From Chara braunii (lineage: Eukaryota > Streptophyta > Charophyceae > Charales > Characeae), in the NCBI GenBank assembly GCA_003427395.1, contig BFEA01000894.1, forward strand, positions 273,633 through 337,632: a stretch of DNA of 64,000 nucleotides. Direction: 5' to 3'. Below the pieces are notes generated by a model. The model worked only from the letters and a program-made list of their open reading frames with translations, searched no databases and was not told where the DNA came from. Positions 1 to 9,107 of this stretch are shown here, in pieces. Every line of letters begins with the position of its first letter. Positions within the stretch are counted from its first letter, which is position 1. A program made the position numbers and the translations under genes.

Positions 1-700
1 ATTTGAGGCGTGCGTGATCTTTTAAAAGTCGGCACGGTCACCGACCAAATTTTTATTTTTGATTAAACTAGGATTAAAATATTATATTTCGTTGACCGAT
101 TGCGCTTACATGTGACTTGGGCATACGTGCGGGGGACGACATCGACAACAATGTAATTTTTGAGAGCGTTTGGTAGGCCTGCGCGCTCCGTAGAAACCGG
201 TTATATAGGTATTCGTCAGCACTAGACTCGGCCTTGGACCTAGCAATACTGGTTACGGTGACAGACTTTCGCTTGAGAGGCTCAGGGATCGAGGCCAGCA
301 GACGGTGTCGTGGGAGCATCAGAGCGGCAGGAAGGAACCGACGGGTTGAGGGTCTGGCAAGGCTATCCCCGTGGTTTCGTAATTCGCAAGGTTGCGCAGC
401 AAGGGCCAAGGCGGTATTAAGTAGTCATCCCTTTATTTTGAACCGTTCGGATTTCCGTATCTTCAGAATGTTGGCGGAACTCCAGTATTCTTTTCTACTT
501 CAAATGTTGACCAAGAGGACTAATAGGGGTATCGATTGGTGAAAACGCTGACCGCCGGTCATGGAATGTTGCGGGAAGTCTGAGCATGAGCTGCCCGTCA
601 GGGACCGGCTGGCCTTCGGTAGTACCGAGTGAGCTCGCCCTGTCTGAGTCCTTCGGGCCATCCGTTAAAATGGGAGCGATACTAGGAGATTAGCGCAACT
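1..700 (-). repeat. LTR-like fragment, family H (reverse strand)
   Basis: Read on the reverse strand, about 130-370 aligns by eye with the forward-strand block at about 43,635-43,925. Shared pieces include a stretch of CTGGCCTCGATCCC, a CACCGTAACC motif and a TATATAA box at 202-208 (minus). Positions 30-75 reappear near 51,540-51,580 as a CCTAGTTTAATC...TTTGGTCGG block. The combination of a TATA box and repetition suggests an LTR or other promoter-bearing repeat, but no primer site or coding region is attached. Boundaries are approximate; 370-700 is included only because it adjoins the fragment. Confidence 0.4.
202..208 (-). promoter_or_regulatory. TATA-box-like motif in family H repeat
   Basis: TATATAA on the reverse strand sits at the same place, relative to conserved flanks, as the TATATAA at 43,792-43,798 in the forward copy. 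Conservation between two diverged copies makes a promoter element plausible. No transcript evidence is available. Confidence 0.35.
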
Positions 701-3330
701 TCAACGTAGCCATGACGGCACATAATGAGCCTTGTCTGTCTGAATGCAGCTAGTAGAATTCAGGCGAGGGCCCGCATCAATACCGGGTGGGTGGACCGTT
801 CGACGGATTTGAGGATACGACGAACAGAATTGGGGCCAATCCCATTCGAGTTCCCCCCCCCCCAGGCCAGTCGGATCTGCCAAGGGCAGCCGCGAAAAGG
901 GGGGGGCGGGGATGAGAATGGTCGTGGAGTCGGGTACCTACCTTTTGGACGTAGGACTGACCGAGCGGAAGAGGACGTGTTTGATGACCGGCGCGCTGTT
1001 GATGAGAGTGTCGCAGAGCGAGCCAAGAGGGAGGAGGTTTACCCAATAATAGATGCGCTGCGCATCCTATCGATGCGAGTAGCATGGGGAAGGCCAGCGT
1101 GGAGTTGGATACTTGCCTTGTGCCGATGTAATGCACACATCGCCGATGAGAGCAGTACGAGCTGGACCGGCGAGGAGTAGGAAGTTTACTTGTTTTACGG
1201 TACAATACCATCCTGTCTATGGAAATAGCATGGGCTTAGCAACAAAGGAGAGGCGACGGAACAGGAGGGTGAATCCAGACGAAAGTAAGGCCAGGTGCAT
1301 TCGGCCCTGAGCGAGAGACGAAGATGGCAGGTTGAGAGCCCGGGCGCGGCAGAGAAGGGGGTGCGTAACTGATTGAGGAGGAACTCAGGCGGGAAGGAGG
1401 GGGATTCCAAGCGTTTAGACCGGGGTGACTTCGAATTTGAGGTTAGTCTGGGGAGGAAGTAAGTGGGCGTAGAGATATCAGAGAAAACGGGTGCGCAGAG
1501 CTTGGTGGACGGGGAGGTATGGCAGGAGTAAGAATCGAGATTTTGTTCGATTCTTCGCAAAAACGCACGAGTCAAAGCATAGGATAAGGGTTTCCAGCCG
1601 TTCCGAATCAAGTGCCGGAGTTAGTTTTGGCGGTAGGATAGTCGATTAGAAGTTAGTACAGAAATCTACTACGTGAAGCTATGGTGGTAGAGGAGAAAGA
1701 GGAGATGGAAAGTTGAGAATACTACTGATTTGTCGACGGATTTAGCCAAGAAATGCTTTCGATGTCTCGCTTAAAAGCATTGGGCTCTGCAGGTGGGCGG
1801 ACCCGAAATGGGGGTTATATGAAAGTTAGTAAGTGGAGAGATTAGTAGGAAAGTCGGTGCGTGGGTAAAATCGGGGAGCAAGGTGTGAGGAACGAAAAAA
1901 AAAAAAAAAAAAAAAAAAAGCGGGAGCGGATCGGGAACTTACCGGGACAAGTCGAATCCGGGTGTACCATGAGAGAGAACCTGGCCTCGAATCAGGTAGG
2001 CGGGCACAACATCGTGGACGGACTTGACAACTAAGTTAGCCAGGAGGATGAGGGAAAAACAGAGCAAGGTGATGACGGAGGTTTGTCGGAGTGACCCCCT
2101 GGCTCAGTTGGTGGTGGGGACCAATAGCCTGCAGGGTTCCATCGCGACGTGAATACGTCACGGATTGCTCGCTGCGTGTTGGATGTGCGAGCATCCTCGT
2201 CCTCGCTCCGCCGCTACTCTGCTGCCTGTGTCCCGCTTGCTTCGCATGTGATTCCTTGCAGGTTGATGAGTTCGTTGTGCGGTCTGATCAGTGTGCAAGT
2301 TATCGAAAGAAGAACTCGGGAGAAAGTGCCGCGGGAAAGGGCGTTGGAGTGATGGGGCTGGCAAAAGAGATAGCACTAGAATCACCCTACTCTTGGCAGA
2401 TTTGGACAGGAGTCCAAGCTGAGATTTGGAGGAGCTGCGAACCCAATGGCACAGTTAGATTTAGCAGTAGAATGGTATTTTTCGTGCGATGCAACGTAAA
2501 CGGTGCGCACAGATATGGCAAAAAGAGGGACGAAGTGAGTGAAGAAATTTGGATTACCACTCGACTTCTTCGAAATCGAATGGGGGAAGGATCGGATCAC
2601 GGGTTCTTAGATAAGGCGATCTCGATAGTAGTGTTGGGTTGGCTCGGTAGTTAGTAGGGAGAGGCTTAGTGGAGAGAGGGTCCGCGTGGAGATGTCGGAG
2701 GGAGCGATGGTGGAGACAAGCCGATGTCGAAGGAAGTAAGAAATTTTGCAACCCGCCCATCACTGGAGGTAGGCGAGTCTGATAGAGGGGCTAGTCCGGT
2801 TAGTACATTAGTAGAAAGGTGGATACACGACATAGGAGTGCACACAGGAAAGGGGCGAATCCGAAGTTGGCCGGGTATCTTTCCGTGTTCAAGCAGAAGA
2901 TTCATTCGATCTTGCGGGTAGCGCAGGAAAGACTGTGAAGCTAGGCCTTAGTTATTGAGGTGGTACGGGTGGCGAAGCCATGTGACCACCTCGCTCCGTC
3001 TGGTTACGTTCCTTCTCGGGTGTGCCCGCCGATCACGCGTTACAAGGCGAGTCATACAGGGCTATTGGTTACATTCACAGTTGGCGGGACGTCAGTTTCG
3101 ACTGAGGAACGGACCGGGCACAAGGAGTATTGCTCTTATTGATGGAGGCGGCGTAAGGCGAGCCTGCGCGTTATCAACAGCCAACCGTGAATGGGCCTTA
3201 CACTGCCAAGCAAAGTGATTGCAGGTGGACAGGGGGGGGTTTGGTTACTTACCTGCTGCCCTGAGTGTCGCCCATCCGAGGTGCGAGGGTGGAGACCTAC
3301 CTGCTGGCGTGGTGCTGGCTGCTACTAGCC
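700..3330. other. Unresolved sequence, no supported gene
   Basis: Several short open frames occur on both strands; the largest, 2,091-2,654 (+), has 187 codons. None shows a recognisable domain, zinc finger or catalytic motif, and they overlap one another in different frames. The stretch contains a 25-A run and G-rich tracts. The CAGGTAAG-like strings on the minus strand resemble splice donors but have no supporting exon. It may be decayed retrotransposon sequence or non-coding host DNA. Confidence 0.4.
1895..1919. repeat. Poly-A run
   Basis: A continuous run of 25 A residues. It could be the tail of a retroposed sequence or a simple repeat. No element body with a clear 5' end was found next to it. 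Confidence 0.8.
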
Positions 3331-3339
3331 ACTACGAAC

Positions 3340-3760
3340 GGCTGCTACGTCTGTGGATTATGCACGGCTGCTGCGCCTGTGGATTGTGCACGGCTGCTGC
3401 GCCTGTGGGTTGTGCACGGCTGCTGCGCCTGTGGACTGAGCACAAACTAATGCTGCATATAGCGGCCGCAAACGGCTGCTGCGTCTGTGGATTGTGCACG
3501 GCTGTTGCGCCTGTGGATTGTGCACGGCTGCTGCACCTGTGGATTGTGCACGACTGCTGCACCTGTGGATTGTGCACGGCTGCTGCGCCTGTGGACTTAG
3601 CATGAACTAATGCTGCATACTGCGGCTGACGGCCGCAAACGGCTGCTGCTGTTTTTGGCTGTGCACGGCTGCTGTTTCTGTTGGCTCTGCGTAAACGATT
3701 GATGCTGTCTTTTTGGCTGTGCACGACTGCTGCTTCTGTTGACTGGGTACAAACGGTGGC
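3340..3760 (+). repeat. 26-bp GCT-rich tandem repeat array
   Basis: The unit, about TGCACGGCTGCTGCGCC followed by TGTGGATTG, repeats with a 26-bp period at 3,361, 3,387 and 3,413. It resumes after a spacer at about 3,495-3,590 and then decays. A longer element (GCACAAACTAATGCTGCATA... then GCGGCCGCAAACGG) ends each sub-block near 3,430 and 3,590, giving a higher-order period near 160 bp. Open frames across the array are consequences of the repeat and are not genes. Confidence 0.85.
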
Positions 3761-4511
3761 CAATTGTCGGTGACTGCTACTGCTGCTGCCTGCTGCTAGC
3801 TGTTGCATATAGCTGCATACAACGGCTGACTGTTACAGGGTGTTATGCAGTGGCGGTTTGGGCTAAGGAGAGGTGCTGGAACTCAGAGCGACGGTTAGAC
3901 TGTGAAGGGGGGGTCATTGTGGCGATATGAAGAGGGCATCAAGGAGTTGACTTCAACAGTTTGACTTCGGGTTTTGATCAAGCGGCTGCAGTCAGGCCAT
4001 CATTGCGGGGCCCTCAGGCGCATCAAGGAACCAAGGCCCTCTCTCACGAGTCTGAGTGCACCGCCCTTGGATCTGAGAGTTTCAAACATTTCTCTATCTG
4101 CCCTTCTCACTCTAAGTCTAGTCTGTTGGTTACGAGAGGAAGGCAGCAGGCGGGATTGCAACCCGTAGGACAGCGTCAAGACTCTGTGGGGAGTCCACCT
4201 ACCGATTGCGGGAGCTCTGCCGGAACCTAGTCGAGGTTCTGGAGGCAGGGAACCATCAGGTATATCATCTTTCTATCTATATGACCCACTATACCCTTGT
4301 TTGTTTATCTCCCCCTTAGTTTGGTTGATGTATGCATGAGACTCTCCCTATGATTCTTGCTTTCTATTCAGGGCTAATCAGATTGAATGGAAAGAATGTG
4401 TGCGTGTGAAGCTTAAGTTTCTCTTTATTTTGACTGAAAGCAGACTAAGGATGAATTGGGGGAAGGTGGGAGGAAGGCAGACTGCGTGCGTTTGACCGGG
4501 TCAACCAAGGA

Positions 4512-5127
4512 CTGGGCATTGTTTCTAAGCTGAATGCCCCAGGGCTATGTTTATTTGACTGTTTTCTGAAGGGCCAGACATTGTTTCTAAGTTGAATGGC
4601 CTGGTTGCAATGTTTATTTTCTGAGGGTTGGCCTTATGTAAAAGGGTTTTCTTATTTTATTCTGAGGGAGGATTTTTGGTCTAAGGTTGGGCATTGTTTC
4701 TAAGTCGAATGGCCTAGCCTGAAAACCACGCACATAAGTACAACCTGAGTATAAAAGAAAGTATTTTACATATATTTGCATGTGAACTGGCAGATGGGCA
4801 TTGTTTCCAAGCCGAATGGCCCAGCGTTAAGCTATATCACTAAGAAGAGAAAGGAAATTACGAAGTATAATTGGAAATAGACTGGGCAAGATGATCATTG
4901 TTTCCAAGCCGAATGGTTCAGTCACCTGCCCATATTTGCATCTTCTTTTGAGAACGAAGTCAGAGAATTATTAAACTTTGGATATTAAACAGTTCAGGGC
5001 GGCTAGGCATTGTTTCCAAGCCGAATGGTCTAGTCAAATGCCCCAAGAAAAGAAAAGTAGTAGTGCAACCTGTTCGTGTATATCCTAAGGCACGCTGGAC
5101 ATTGTTTCCAAGCCGAATGGTCTAGCA
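4512..5127 (+). repeat. Hairpin array A (7 hairpins, loop type GTTTCYAAGYYG)
   Basis: Seven imperfect inverted repeats lie at about 4,512, 4,573, 4,683, 4,794, 4,891, 5,002 and 5,093. Each has an inner CATT/AATG pair and a near-constant loop GTTTC(T/C)AAG(C/T)(C/T)G. The outer stems differ but remain self-complementary: CTGGG/CCCAG, CCAG/CTGG, CTAG/CTAG, TGA/TCA, GCTGGA/TCTAGC (one G-U-type pair). Spacers between hairpins are unrelated to each other. Array C has the same loop type on the opposite strand. Confidence 0.85.
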
Positions 5128-5430
5128 TTGGTGCCATATGTAAGCAGGGTACAAGGGATAAAGTATCTGAAGACTCGTGAACTATCTTATGGGAAATAAC
5201 TTGGGATGGTGAGAATACTTACTTTTGTGGTTTGGCCTGCATGTAACCGAGTACGACTACTAGTTAGTCTGAGTTTAAGTTTGATAGGTAGTTGCTTTAG
5301 TTGCTCGTTACGTGCTAGAGCCATAGGAGTTGGTTTCAATTCCTGCATTTTCTGGATTAAGTTTATTTTTACTTGGGTCAATTTCTGCATCTTCTGGGAT
5401 CATTTGTTATTCTTGGTCTTGTACAAATCT

Positions 5431-5960
5431 TGGTAAGCCACTTTCTCTACGGGAAGCGCTGCCGAAAATTTCTACAAAACCAAGGAGTTAGTTAGATTTT
5501 GTCTATTCAAAGTTCAGCCTGTCTAACTGTTATGGCTTAGTAAAAATCTGGAGATTTTCCCTTTCTAAAGGGAGTGTTGCCCACACTTTTGCTATTTTGA
5601 GGAGTTAGGCAAAATTGAACTTTAAAGTCAAAGTCACTTTTCTGACTTTTGCTCTGTATAAATATTGGTATAGCACTTTCTTTACGCGAAGCGCTGTCGA
5701 AATTTCTACAAATCTAAGGGGTTAGTCAAATTTTGTCTTAAGTTGAGCTCATGAATCGATTTCAAGTTCATATCTGACTTAGTACAAATTTGGGAAGTCT
5801 ACCTTTTTAGAGGAAGTGCTGCCCAAATTTTTACTAATTCAGGAAGTTAGACAAATTTGTACTTTCCAGAGTTGGGGATTATTTTTCTTATCGTACATGG
5901 ACTATTATAAATTTTGCGAAGGCACTTTTCCTACGGGAAGCGCTGCCGAATTTTTCCCAA
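5431..5960 (+). repeat. Second hairpin series, about 119-bp period (A copy)
   Basis: Five units lie at about 5,441, 5,566, 5,669, 5,800 and 5,920. Each has a pyrimidine tract, a short spacer and a purine tract that can pair (for example CTTTTCC-TAC-GGGAAG, CCCTTT-CT-AAAGGG), then GCGCTGCC or a variant, AAATTT, and GAGTTAG. Units alternate between a GGAAGCGCTG type and a GGGAGTG/GGAAGTG type. The same alternating series is in LTR-B (34,068-34,570) and LTR-C (40,600-41,070). Confidence 0.7.
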
Positions 5961-6534
5961 ATTTAGAGGAGTTGGTGCCATTGAGACTATTTTCCAAAAG
6001 GCTATTGAGACTATTTTCCAAATAGCGTTTTTTTTGTTAGCGCGCGATCGTACGCTGAGATGCCTCAGGTGGCAGTTTTGGCAGTTCACTCTATATAGAG
6101 GAGATTCTTCCAAAAGGCCTTCCTTAGGCGTTGGTTTAAGGATAGACCCGGGATTAGTTAGATAAAATGACCCTTGGTGAAATTAAGATCAATACTCAAC
6201 CTAAAAGGCTTTAGCCCTCGTGATTTTATTGTTTTGTTAAGGTTACACCCGAACTTTTATTGAATGGCCATTTAACAAAGGTACAAAGTATTTAATTATG
6301 GTTGGTTGGACAGGAGGCTGGGGCTTGCATGGCTGAAGCGAGGGGTATGAGTATAGAGAGTGGTTGAGGTTGACTCCGTGTAGTGTGTGGACTCTTGTTT
6401 GACTCTTTGTTGTGATTATAGGTATGTTCTGTGGTTCGGATTTTGGATTTGACTGCCTGCGATCACACATATACATATGGTTGTGAGGAGCTCCACTGTG
6501 ATTGTGAAAAGTGATCGCCACGTACTTATTCCCC

Positions 6535-6549
6535 ATATTATATATATAT
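6535..6549 (+). promoter_or_regulatory. Probable LTR TATA box
   Basis: A run of ATATTATATATATAT follows a conserved stretch, AAGTGATCG(C/T)CACGTACTTAT, that also precedes an AT-rich TATA stretch in LTR-B (about 33,465-33,510 on the reverse strand). Under the long-LTR model this would mark the end of U3 and place both hairpin series upstream of the promoter. Confidence 0.4.
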
Positions 6550-7636
6550 GTGCGTACCTATGTTGGATGTTCGCGCGGCCTGAGGGGTCCGCGTATTATG
6601 GACTTAATTAGGGGTTGAGATTGGGAAAAAGGGGAAAACCCCCTCTATCTTGTTTATATGCTTCTTGAAGAATTCTTAGTCGGACGTTGGTCCTGGGCCG
6701 GGATTCGAGGTCCTTGTCCAGGACGTCCCAGACCCTAGACTCTGCTCGAAAGGAACCACCCCCCGGGCAGGGCCTATTTGCCTTGCCTGCCAAGATACTC
6801 AAGCCAAAAGCCTACGGTCTCGCAGCGGCCGCACGACTATTCCTTCAGCCGTGCAATATCGTGAGGGAGTAGACCCTCACGATACTTTGAGTCTTACACT
6901 TGAGTGTCATAAGCGGTACTCGGATCCACGAGGGACCGCTTGACTATGGGCAGTACATAGTACGCCATCACTACGACTGCATGCGCATGCTTGCATTGCG
7001 AATCGATATGAGTAGGCGTTGCGTCCGCGCGGTTTTATACTAAGTCTTGCGCGCGACGCCTGTCTGGTTTCCGCATCAGAAAGTTATGAGACGGCTATCG
7101 AGGGAGAGCGTGGTCGCGTTGTTTGTCCTGTGTTGTTTTGTGTATATGTACGTATGTGTATTTTTATTTTTATGTTCCTTACAGTGGTGTGCGCGTGGTG
7201 TGTGGGATGCGTCCTAGTCGACCGGCGACGAGCGGCGCTTGGGACCTCAGCCCCCCAAGATGCCGGTCCGCGTGCGGGTCCGATAGAGGCGTAATACCGC
7301 GCGTACCCCCTATGCTACAGCGAACGAGAAATGCCCTCGGCTGGTCCACCTCTGCGATTGCACCTAATTAGCTTTCGTACTGTGGACTGGTAGCTCGGCG
7401 GGGACACGCCCACCAAAAGGAGGTGACACCTCCCGTAAGGTGGAGGTAAGTCGTGCCTCGCGTTAGCCCTATCCTGTCGTAGGGGCTCGCGAGAAATATG
7501 GTTGGCGCACTCGGCCGGAGCGGCTTGCGGAAGCTGCATGTATATTTGCGACGAGGATTCATACCAACTCCTGCGTGACGAGGCCAGGAGGGTCCCGCGC
7601 TGCCTTGTGTGGTGCCGGACCGATGCGCCCGGCAGG

Positions 7637-7653
7637 TGGCGCCGTTGCCGGGG
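7637..7653 (+). promoter_or_regulatory. Primer-binding site, tRNA-Asp
   Basis: TGGCGCCGTTGCCGGGG is the exact complement of the 3' end of plant tRNA-Asp including CCA. It begins two bases after the LTR's terminal CA. It primes minus-strand cDNA synthesis in LTR retrotransposons and fixes the LTR/internal boundary and the element's orientation. Confidence 0.9.
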
Positions 7654-8024
7654 ATAACGGCTGCCTACCGTTGTCCCTGGTGGAATGACTTCCGGGTATA
7701 ATTATGAGAGAGGAGATAGGCACAAAGGACAGAGTACATAATATCCGGCCGGATTACTTATGATGGAACAACCGTTATAATAATTGTTATCGTTGAACTG
7801 ATTGATTGCTTGGGTTAGGAAATTATGAAGGAGACCCTATAGGGGGGGAAATGGGGGTACTAAGATAAGTTCCTAGTAATAGAAATAAGGTAGGACCTGT
7901 TAGGCCTGAGCCATTGGCTAGTTATGGTAGAGGTCTAGTATGGGATGTGATCGGATCCCATTGCTGAACAAAGTGGTGTGGTTTTCTTAAAACATGGAAA
8001 GGCGAGTAAAGACAGCCCGCGAAA

Positions 8025-9107
8025 ATGTCGGGGCCGATGGCAGATGGCGAGGGGAGAGTCCTGACACTTGAGGACCTCGCTGAGGCATTGGATAAGCAGG
8101 AAAGGACACCAAGCAATGTCCCCAAAGTTGACACTTTCCATTTCAATGGGGAACGGGTCTCTGATTGGTTAGACTTGGTGGAGCAAACCTTGGTGGGTTT
8201 ACCAGATGAAGTAAAGTTCAATCGCATCCTGAAGTATGTACTTCATGTCCACCATCAGGAGGTGGAGAAGGTTGTAAACGCGGCCAATGGCAGTTGGGCC
8301 CGATTTAAAGATGGGATGCGGAGGAAGTATAGGCTGGGCGATGGACTGCTGACCACAACAGACCTAGAAGCCATGAACAGGGACGACTTCACCACAGTGG
8401 GGGCGTTCTTGCAGGAATTCAAGAAGAAAGCGAGAAAAGTTCATGGCATCTCAGAGGAAGCCCAATGTGCTATCTTTCTGGGGCTGCTCACCGCCGCGGA
8501 GGCTGCGGAACTAACGAGCCATGGAGGAGGGAGTGAGAAACTCACGTGGGCCACTATTGATAAAGGCATGGCAGATGGAAGCCTGCACGAAGTGGAACAA
8601 CACCAGATGCGCCTGCAAAGGCGTAAGAGGAAGGAGAGGGACGCCACAGCGTCCGGAACCCCTGGAGTAAGGAGGATTGTCACTGAGGTACTAGTGGAAT
8701 TCGGCTATGGAAAAGACACAGTGGTTCAAAGGAAAGTAGTGACAGCAGTCCAAGGCAAGGGGGAAGTTCCACTAATAGAGGAAGATGTCCAGGAAGAGTG
8801 GGAAGAGGAGGAGCCGGTGCCCCAACACCTCTCGAAAGCGCTACGTAAGCAGCGCAACTTAGCACAAGGGGGGCAAGGTTCAGGGAAGGGGCAAGAGCCC
8901 CAAGCCGTGGTGGTAGCATCACCAAGCGCGTCGGTACCGTCAAGTAGTGCGGGACCCTCACAAGCAGCAGTACCGCCATTCGGGCAGTGGCCATGGCCTA
9001 TATTCAACACTTTTGTGCCATGGGGGAGCCCGGCCCCATCTGGGCAAATGATACCTTATGCGGGGCCCCAAACAAGTATGCCACCACCAAGTTTCCCCGC
9101 GGCATAG
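8025..9107 (+). CDS. gag: Gag (capsid) of element A, N-terminal ORF
   Basis: This 360-residue frame starts at M-S-G-P-M-A-D-G; a second Met four codons on aligns with the start of Gag-C. It contains a capsid-type helical region (about residues 30-180, with FHFNGERVSDWLDLVEQ and FTTVGAFLQEFKKKARKV), a basic stretch (RRKRKERD) and a Pro/Ser/Gly-rich tail. Gag would form the cytoplasmic particle that packages the element RNA. The frame ends at TAG (9,105-9,107), but the same frame stays open afterwards (9,117-9,359) with a Gly/Arg-rich, nucleocapsid-like sequence. Gag-B reads through the corresponding place, so the stop is probably a mutation. Confidence 0.8.
   Translation: MSGPMADGEGRVLTLEDLAEALDKQERTPSNVPKVDTFHFNGERVSDWLDLVEQTLVGLPDEVKFNRILKYVLHVHHQEVEKVVNAANGSWARFKDGMRRKYRLGDGLLTTTDLEAMNRDDFTTVGAFLQEFKKKARKVHGISEEAQCAIFLGLLTAAEAAELTSHGGGSEKLTWATIDKGMADGSLHEVEQHQMRLQRRKRKERDATASGTPGVRRIVTEVLVEFGYGKDTVVQRKVVTAVQGKGEVPLIEEDVQEEWEEEEPVPQHLSKALRKQRNLAQGGQGSGKGQEPQAVVVASPSASVPSSSAGPSQAAVPPFGQWPWPIFNTFVPWGSPAPSGQMIPYAGPQTSMPPPSFPAA

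Larger units (their letters stand above)
4004..7634 (+). repeat. LTR of element A (long LTR model)
   Basis: The right edge is firm: it ends in CA two bases before a tRNA-Asp primer site. The left edge is inferred. Similarity to LTR-D begins exactly at TGCGGGGCCCTCAGG (4,004 here, 47,387 there) and not upstream, giving TG...CA ends and about 3.6 kb. The same order (conserved block, hairpin array, 119-bp series, TATA, primer site) recurs in B and C on the reverse strand. In an alternative model the LTR starts only at the CAGGTGGC motif near 6,067, and the arrays belong to the 3' internal region. The long model is preferred because all three primer-linked copies carry arrays. Confidence 0.6.

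Noticed and set aside
2091-2654. 187-codon open frame on +
   Set aside because: No recognisable domain, unusual composition, overlaps frames on the other strand, and lies in unresolved repeat-like DNA.
3219-3808. Cys/Leu-rich and Gln/Ser-rich open frames on both strands
   Set aside because: They are translations of the 26-bp tandem repeat; both strands stay open for the same reason.
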